Origin: RPQJ01 sp963762315 | GTDB taxonomy: Bacteria > Pseudomonadota > Gammaproteobacteria > Steroidobacterales > Steroidobacteraceae | Assembly: GCA_963762315.1 (NCBI GenBank) | Contig: CAVXKO010000005.1 | Location: 599,868 to 663,867, forward strand | DNA length: 64,000 nucleotides | Reading direction: 5' to 3' | Shown here: positions 59,185-64,000 of the stretch, in pieces | Position numbering within the stretch: position 1 is the first letter of the stretch | Layout of the letters: every line of letters starts with the position of its first letter | Position numbers and translations under genes: made by a program | Notes under the pieces: generated by a model | What the model was told of the DNA's origin: nothing | What the model saw: the letters and a program-made list of their open reading frames with translations, nothing else | The model's database searches: none

Positions 59185-61056
59185 CTATTGCTCGGCGTCG
59201 CCGCCCACCTTCATTCCCTTCATCACGGACTCCACCGCGCCGGGGGGCATCAGGTGGCTTCGATCGAGCACGCGGTCGAGCTGGCTCAGCGCATCCGCGG
59301 TCGACGGCGAGCGTGTGCCGAGCACAAAGGCAGCGAGCTCCTGTCGCGAGAGTGCGAGGTGCGTCGGTGCCGCGGCGTCCGCATCGGTGATCACGAGCAC
59401 GCCGTTGCGCAGCTCGAGCCGCCGGATGCGCGGGTCGCCTTCGACGACGAGCGTGAACGTCTGGCGCAGCCCCTCGGCCTTGCGCGGATCGACGAGGTAG
59501 CGCACGAACTGCAGGTTTTCGTCCACGGATGCCGCGACGAGCGCTTGGGCGGTCGGCGTGCCGAGGAAGGTACGGATCACGTCGATCGTCAGCGGCTGAC
59601 CCATGAACTGCATCCCGCCTTCGATCTGCAGCGCCTCCGTCAAGTACCAGCCGCGTACGTTGGCCGCCGAGGTGCGCTGACCGAGCTGGCGCGACGCCGC
59701 GGCACGGAGCCGGCGCGCCTCGGCGTCGCTCGCGTCGAGTTCCAGCAGCAGGGACGTCAGCCGGAGCGTCCACCGCCAGTTGGCGAGCCCGCCCTGTGCG
59801 TTGGCGCCGGCGGCAGCCTTCCGCACCGCGGCGGCGCCGCCCATCAGTTGCACGGTACGCGCCGCTTCCTCGTTCTCGGACAGCGGATTGATGTCGTACA
59901 CGTCGCCGCCGAACCAGCCCATCGTTCCGTTGAAGACCTGCTCCACGTGGCTCTCGACCTGCCCGTAGTTTTCCCAGTCCCCGCGCAGATCGCGCGGCAT
60001 GTACACCTGTTCGGCCGCCTGTCGTGCGTCGAGACCATGCGCGATCTGGCGCAGCGTCTGGTCGTGGATCAGCTGCACCTGGTCGACGGCACGCTGCACG
60101 GCGTCGCGCACCGCGTCCTGGCCCTTCAGCGTCGGGCCATGGATGTCGAGCAGGATCTGCGCGTTCTTCGACTCAACCCAGCGCGCGTCCTGGATGAACA
60201 CCGCCGGATTGCGATACGAACCGCCGCGCAGCGAGTAGATGTTGAACACCGCGCCGTATGGCATGCAGTTGGTGACAAGCAGGCGCTTGCCCGGGAAGTA
60301 AAAGCCGACGCTGTCGCTCGTGTCCGTCCGCAGGGGCGCCACCTGCACCGGCATGCCGGCCACGACCACGTCGACCACGCGACCGTCTGGGAACAGTTTT
60401 GTCGGCGGCTGGTAGCTGGAGCCCGCCAGCAGCTTCTCCGGCGTGAAACCGAGTTTGTTCGGGAACGCGTCGGGCCCGCTCGTCGGATGGAATACGCCGA
60501 ACTGCGCGGCCGCCCGGGCCTGGTAAATGCCGCTCAGGACGTTGATCCCGGTCGTCGCGCGGAAGTTGCGATCGAGGTGCTCGTGTCCCCAGACCTCGGC
60601 ACCTGGGTCCAGAAATGCACCGGTGCCGTTCGCATAGTGCAGATGGGTCAGCAGGATCGCGGCCACCTTGATCTTGCGGCCGAGCGTCTGCTCGAGCATC
60701 GCGCGCATCTCCGCAGCGGCCTGCGTGTGGTCGCCGGTATCGATGACGATCCAGCCGGCCGGCGCTTCGATCGCGAAGCTGCTGGCGATTCCCCAGCCGC
60801 GCATCGCGTACACGCCGTCGGTGACCTTCTCGACGCGCTTCCGGTCGCCGATGCCCCACTTGTCGTTGGCGAGCAGCGCAGTGCTCGTCGTGACCGCGCC
60901 GTTCGGGCCGACGACGGTTTCGCTGCGCAAGGAAGGGCTGCTCCAGGACGGCGCCGACGCGGCAGCGGCGGGCTCCGTCGTTTCCGCGCGGGCGCCGAGG
61001 GACGGGGCCAATGCCAAAAAAGAGCAGGTCAGAATGGCAAATATACGGTTCTGCAT
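59185..61056 (-). CDS. Alkyl-sulfatase-like metallo-beta-lactamase-fold protein with altered metal motif
   Basis: 623 residues with a signal peptide (FAILTCSFLALAPSLGARAE). The layout is that of SdsA1/BDS1 alkyl sulfatases: an N-terminal MBL fold (GWIVIDTGDHTQAAAEM), a dimerisation domain (MGWFGGDVYDINPLSENEEA) and a C-terminal SCP2-like domain (TFTLVVEGDPRIRRLELRNG). The usual HxHxDH metal motif reads THLHYANG, so the Asp and second-site His are replaced by Ala and Asn. Catalysis may need only one metal or may be lost. The GGGAGA ribosome site supports the ATG at 61056. It is divergent from a Crp/Fnr regulator. Confidence 0.8.
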   Translation of the reverse strand: MQNRIFAILTCSFLALAPSLGARAETTEPAAAASAPSWSSPSLRSETVVGPNGAVTTSTALLANDKWGIGDRKRVEKVTDGVYAMRGWGIASSFAIEAPAGWIVIDTGDHTQAAAEMRAMLEQTLGRKIKVAAILLTHLHYANGTGAFLDPGAEVWGHEHLDRNFRATTGINVLSGIYQARAAAQFGVFHPTSGPDAFPNKLGFTPEKLLAGSSYQPPTKLFPDGRVVDVVVAGMPVQVAPLRTDTSDSVGFYFPGKRLLVTNCMPYGAVFNIYSLRGGSYRNPAVFIQDARWVESKNAQILLDIHGPTLKGQDAVRDAVQRAVDQVQLIHDQTLRQIAHGLDARQAAEQVYMPRDLRGDWENYGQVESHVEQVFNGTMGWFGGDVYDINPLSENEEAARTVQLMGGAAAVRKAAAGANAQGGLANWRWTLRLTSLLLELDASDAEARRLRAAASRQLGQRTSAANVRGWYLTEALQIEGGMQFMGQPLTIDVIRTFLGTPTAQALVAASVDENLQFVRYLVDPRKAEGLRQTFTLVVEGDPRIRRLELRNGVLVITDADAAAPTHLALSRQELAAFVLGTRSPSTADALSQLDRVLDRSHLMPPGAVESVMKGMKVGGDAEQ

Positions 61057-61196
61057 GGCTGGTCTCCCGAGGTTCGGTACTTGCGATTCGCCGACGCGCC
61101 TGTCGATTGCGGAACCAATAGCACGGCGCAGCGACGCAATTTGCCCGAAATCGTACAATTTAGGTGGCACCCAGTCACTTTCGGCGGTGAGTCAGC

Positions 61197-61904
61197 ATGG
61201 CCAGGACCCGTGGCCCGAGCGTTCCAACCGGCTTCCCGATCCGTGGGTGGTTCGCGGACTGCCCGCCGCGCTTCAGGCGCGAGTTCCTCGCGCTGGGGCG
61301 CCCGAAGTTCTACGCAGCCGGCAGCGTGATCTATCAGGCGGACGACGTCGGGCAGGACGTCTTCGGTATCAGCTCCGGTGTGGTCACCGTGCAGAGCAAG
61401 TTCACCCATCCGGACGCGGTGCTGCTGCACATGCTGCGGCCCGGAGATTGGTTCGGCACCGTGCCAGTGCTTCTCGAGCGGAGTCGTGTCGTCACCACCG
61501 TCGCGAGAACCGACGTGAACCTCCTGCGCGTTCCGGGCGACGAGCTGCGGGCACTGCTTCGACGTCGCCCGGAGTGGTTCGCCGAGCTCGGGCGCGAACC
61601 GATCTACACCATCGACCTCGCCATGCAGTTCGCCGCCGACCTGCTGATCCGCGATGCCTCGGCGCGCTGCGCGGCCGTCCTGCTGCGCCTGGCCGGCCGG
61701 CGTTGGGCGTCGGGTGCGGATGCGGACCTACCCTCCGAAATCCCGGCTTCGCAGACCGAGCTCGCGATGCTCTGCAACCTCTCCAGGAATACGTTCAGCC
61801 GCGTGGTGCGAGAGTTCTCGAGCCGTCGACTCGTGACCCTCGACTACAGGTCGCTGACCGTGAACGATCCTGCGCGACTGCGTGACGTCGCGGATTCCGG
61901 CTGA
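61197..61904 (+). CDS. Crp/Fnr family transcriptional regulator
   Basis: 235 residues. The N-terminal cyclic-nucleotide-type domain (KFYAAGSVIYQADDVGQDVF with LHMLRPGDWFGTVPVLLE) lacks the Fnr cysteine set and the classic cAMP arginine/serine pair. The C-terminal winged helix is PASQTELAMLCNLSRNTFSR and then VVREFSSRRLVTLDY. It is divergent from the MBL-protein gene across a 140-base gap, so it is the likely regulator of that four-gene minus series. The ligand is unknown. Confidence 0.88.
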   Translation: MARTRGPSVPTGFPIRGWFADCPPRFRREFLALGRPKFYAAGSVIYQADDVGQDVFGISSGVVTVQSKFTHPDAVLLHMLRPGDWFGTVPVLLERSRVVTTVARTDVNLLRVPGDELRALLRRRPEWFAELGREPIYTIDLAMQFAADLLIRDASARCAAVLLRLAGRRWASGADADLPSEIPASQTELAMLCNLSRNTFSRVVREFSSRRLVTLDYRSLTVNDPARLRDVADSG

Positions 61905-61908
61905 GAAC

Positions 61909-61951
61909 GAGCCGCCGATGCATCGGGGGCACTTTGGAATTTCGGCGGCTC
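61909..61951. repeat. 10-bp inverted repeat downstream of the Crp/Fnr gene
   Basis: GAGCCGCCGA (61909-61918) and TCGGCGGCTC (61942-61951) are perfectly complementary around a 23-base loop. There is no T-run. It touches the stop codon of the integrase remnant and could be a weak terminator or a remnant recombination site. Confidence 0.5.
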
Positions 61952-62177
61952 AATTGGTCACGGCTTTCAGCGAATTCAAGGCGGCGCGCAGCGCGAGGAA
62001 GACGCCCGACCAAATCAATATCCGCTCCACCGCATCCAGCGACGCCTGATCATCCCGCCGGTCGTGCAGCCCGGTGGTGCGCGCCGATTCATGATTCGCC
62101 ATGCGCTGCGCAATCTCGAGCTTGCCGCCGATGCGCAGGTACTCGGTGATCCCGGTCGCGTCGTGCCAGCCGCCGTC
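61950..62177 (-). pseudogene. C-terminal remnant of a tyrosine recombinase (integrase)
   Basis: About 75 codons in one frame read HDATGITEYLRIGGKLEIAQ, then RMANHESARTTGLHDRRDDQ and ASLDAVERILI, ending TGA at 61950-61952. This is the conserved end of a family of phage/plasmid integrases (RATGITAYL, ANHES, TTKLYDRR, LDEVERI). The N-terminal and catalytic core regions are missing, and the nucleophile tyrosine of LYDRR is a histidine here. The fragment begins exactly at the stop codon of the neighbouring hydrolase gene. Confidence 0.7.
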
Positions 62178-63914
62178 TCAGCCGCCCGGCACCTGCGACT
62201 CGATAGCGGCCCGCCGGCGCTCTTCCAGGTGCTGCTTCAGCCGGGCAATCTGCTGCGGCGTCCAGTCATCGCGGCCGGTCACCTCGATCCAGGCAGCCAG
62301 GTAGTCTGCTGGGGCGTAGGCATGGCCGAAGCCGAGCGGCGTGTTCATCGACAGCGGCATGTCCACCGCGGTCTGCACCATCGTGACCACCGGGTACCAG
62401 CGCATCTCCGGTGAAACATCGGGTCCACGTGGCGGCTGCAGCCAGTCCGGCTCGCGGAAGAACCAGGCCTCGTTGAAGAAGGTCACCGCATCGCTGGCGT
62501 ACTGCAGGTAGACGATGTGCATCGGTCCCCATGCCGCACCCGGCAGTGCGCCCGAGCCCCGCTGGTTCATGAACCGCACGAAAGAGCTGTCGCCGAACTG
62601 TGGACGCCACGCGGGCGTGCCTGGATTGCGGGCTTCGGTCGCGGCGCGCCAGTGCCGCGCGGTCCAGGGTGGTCCCACCCACAGCGCGCCGTCGATGGGG
62701 TCCCCCATCAATTCGAAGAACTCGAACGACCATTCCGAATTCTGCGCCCCGAGGCTGAGGCCGTGCAGGTAGAGCTTCGGCCGCTTGTCGCGCGGCAGCG
62801 TGTGCCAATAGCCATAGATCTCACGGAACAGCGCGCGCGCCGTCTCGCGGCCGGTGTAGGGATCGACGAACATCGTCAGCGGGCTGGACAGGTAGGAGTA
62901 CTGCGCCGCGACGCTGGCCACGTCGCCGTGCGTCAGGTACTCGATGCTGTCGATGCCGCCCGGATCGACCCAGCCGGTGCCCGTCGGCGTGATCAGCACC
63001 AGCACCGAGCGCTCGAAGCCGCCAATGCGCTTGAGTTCCTCCAGCGCGAGGTGGGCGCGCTCGGCCGGCGTGTCAGCAGCCGGCAAACCGACATAGGCGC
63101 GCAGCGGGCGCAGCGCCGGCTTGCCGGTCAATGCACTGATCTCCTCGGCGGTCGGACCGGTGGATATGTAACGCCGACCCATGCGACCGAGTTCGTTCCA
63201 GCGTATCAGCGATGCCGGGCTGCCGGTGCGATCGGCCTCCGAAGGCGGCGTGATCTCCGGCGCGATCAGCGAATCGCGCGCGGCGAAGGAGGCTTCGAGT
63301 CCGCTGAGGATGGAGCGGATGATGACGCCATTGAGAAGCAGCACCAGCAGCACGCCCGTTGTGATGACGCCCAGCACCTTGGCCACCCGCCGCGGAAGCA
63401 CGCGCTGGGCCATCCGGCCCCCGGCGCGCACCAGCAGCCAGACTCCGCGACCGAGCACGATGAACAAGGTGCCCGCCACCAGTGTGCCCAGCCCGACGAC
63501 GAGGACGCGGACCGCGGATGATGGCGGGATGCCCATCAGCTTGCGCAGCACGCCATCCCAGTCCTGGCCCCACCACAACCCGAGCACGACGATCACCGCG
63601 CAGAGCAGCAGCACCAATTGCCAGCGGCGGGGATGCCTCGCGACGCGCGGGACCGGAATCTCGAGGTATTGCCACAGCCAGCGCAGCAGCACGCCGAGGC
63701 CATAGCCGATCGCGAAGCAGGCCCCCGACAGCGCGGCCTGCGCGAGCGCAGCGCGCGGAATCAGGCTCGGTGTCAGTGACGCAAAGACGAACAGCGCGCC
63801 GAGCAGCATGCCCGCGTCGCAGTAGTCCGGCAGCAGCCGCCTGAAAAATCTCGTGGCCCCACCGGCTCCGTGCGCTCGGGCGTGGGCCGCGGTGCTTGTT
63901 GTTGATTTGTTCAT
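62178..63914 (-). CDS. Membrane-anchored alpha/beta-hydrolase
   Basis: 578 residues. The N-terminal third has about four membrane helices (GMLLGALFVFASLTPSLIPR, WQLVLLLCAVIVVLGLWWG and later). The C-terminal domain is an alpha/beta-hydrolase of the Abhydrolase_9 type, with the nucleophile elbow LYLHGLSLGAQNSEWSFEF, the oxyanion-side segment SVLVLITPTGTGWVDPG and the ending GFGHAYAPADYLAAWIEV, which holds the probable catalytic His. Similar proteins are predicted membrane esterases. The ATG at 63914 is favoured, with a 10-codon upstream extension possible. The rest of the window to 64000 shows no gene. Confidence 0.82.
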   Translation of the reverse strand: MNKSTTSTAAHARAHGAGGATRFFRRLLPDYCDAGMLLGALFVFASLTPSLIPRAALAQAALSGACFAIGYGLGVLLRWLWQYLEIPVPRVARHPRRWQLVLLLCAVIVVLGLWWGQDWDGVLRKLMGIPPSSAVRVLVVGLGTLVAGTLFIVLGRGVWLLVRAGGRMAQRVLPRRVAKVLGVITTGVLLVLLLNGVIIRSILSGLEASFAARDSLIAPEITPPSEADRTGSPASLIRWNELGRMGRRYISTGPTAEEISALTGKPALRPLRAYVGLPAADTPAERAHLALEELKRIGGFERSVLVLITPTGTGWVDPGGIDSIEYLTHGDVASVAAQYSYLSSPLTMFVDPYTGRETARALFREIYGYWHTLPRDKRPKLYLHGLSLGAQNSEWSFEFFELMGDPIDGALWVGPPWTARHWRAATEARNPGTPAWRPQFGDSSFVRFMNQRGSGALPGAAWGPMHIVYLQYASDAVTFFNEAWFFREPDWLQPPRGPDVSPEMRWYPVVTMVQTAVDMPLSMNTPLGFGHAYAPADYLAAWIEVTGRDDWTPQQIARLKQHLEERRRAAIESQVPGG

Positions 63915-64000
63915 GGGCGGCAAGCATAGAGGTGGTCCCAGCATTTAGACAGATTCTGCAGCCGTGACCGGTGTTGCTGTCTCTCGGATCGGGCCTCGTC

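Noticed and set aside
61905..62177. tRNA gene as attachment site beside the integrase remnant
   Set aside because: No cloverleaf-compatible sequence or CCA-end pattern could be found in this gap on either strand.

Overview
The window is high-GC, gene-dense DNA with few non-coding gaps. It has gammaproteobacterial traits: yajQ, comM, cmoA, priA, a sulfate permease with CysB, an OmpP1/FadL porin, a PEP-CTERM protein, and a sigma factor/DUF3619/DUF3106 operon. I lean to a Xanthomonadales-, Nevskiales- or Steroidobacterales-like gammaproteobacterium. This is inference from gene content only, and a betaproteobacterium is not excluded. No rRNA, tRNA or CRISPR array was seen.

Layout. 1-2797: the 3' end of a soluble NAD-reducing [NiFe]-hydrogenase operon (hoxU partial, hoxY, hoxH, hoxW). 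2845-8049: lipid genes, namely a Cfa-type methyltransferase, an FAD oxidoreductase, a GlpQ-like lipoprotein and an acyl desaturase. 8053-12901 (minus): yajQ, a membrane protein, a lipoprotein, a DUF2780 protein and a HerA/DUF87-type ATPase. 13.4-13.8 kb: a decayed or mis-sequenced coiled-coil gene.

13.8-25.8 kb: a sulfate-uptake island made of two convergent operons. The plus operon is cysA, a USP-like gene, cysT, cysW, histidine kinase, PhoB-type regulator. The minus operon is an OprP-type porin, a soluble Sbp, a lipoprotein Sbp and an ABC exporter. A closely similar promoter block (TTGTyA, 18-bp spacer, yGTAAC, plus a PHO-box-like upstream half) precedes both operons, so the embedded two-component system is a good candidate to control the whole island. 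I consider this the most interesting system here.

25.8-30.8 kb: a SnoaL-like protein, a TetR regulator divergent from a secreted ScyD-type protein with two tandem palindromes between them, then cysB and comM. 30.9-38.6 kb: a 1,973-residue RHS/YD-repeat protein with a distinct C-terminal tip, a small candidate immunity gene and a DUF222-HNH gene. 38.8-44.5 kb: cysK, an ICMT-like/CmoA-like gene pair, a PEP-CTERM gene behind a sigma-54 promoter, a SPOR protein and argS. 44.7-49.5 kb: a DUF4382 lipoprotein, a one-module A-T-TE synthetase and a divergent phosphopantetheinyl transferase. 49.6-54.5 kb: priA, a DnaA-box cluster, the sigma-factor operon and a GNAT enzyme. 54.7-62 kb: a minus-strand series (alkyl-sulfatase-like MBL protein, outer-membrane transporter-like protein, DUF3604 PHP-type hydrolase, FadL porin) divergent from a Crp/Fnr regulator. 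An integrase remnant and a membrane alpha/beta-hydrolase end the window.

At least nine genes carry apparent one- or two-base frameshifts that split otherwise intact protein families. This density suggests residual assembly error more than real gene decay, so those products should be read as probably intact in the organism.
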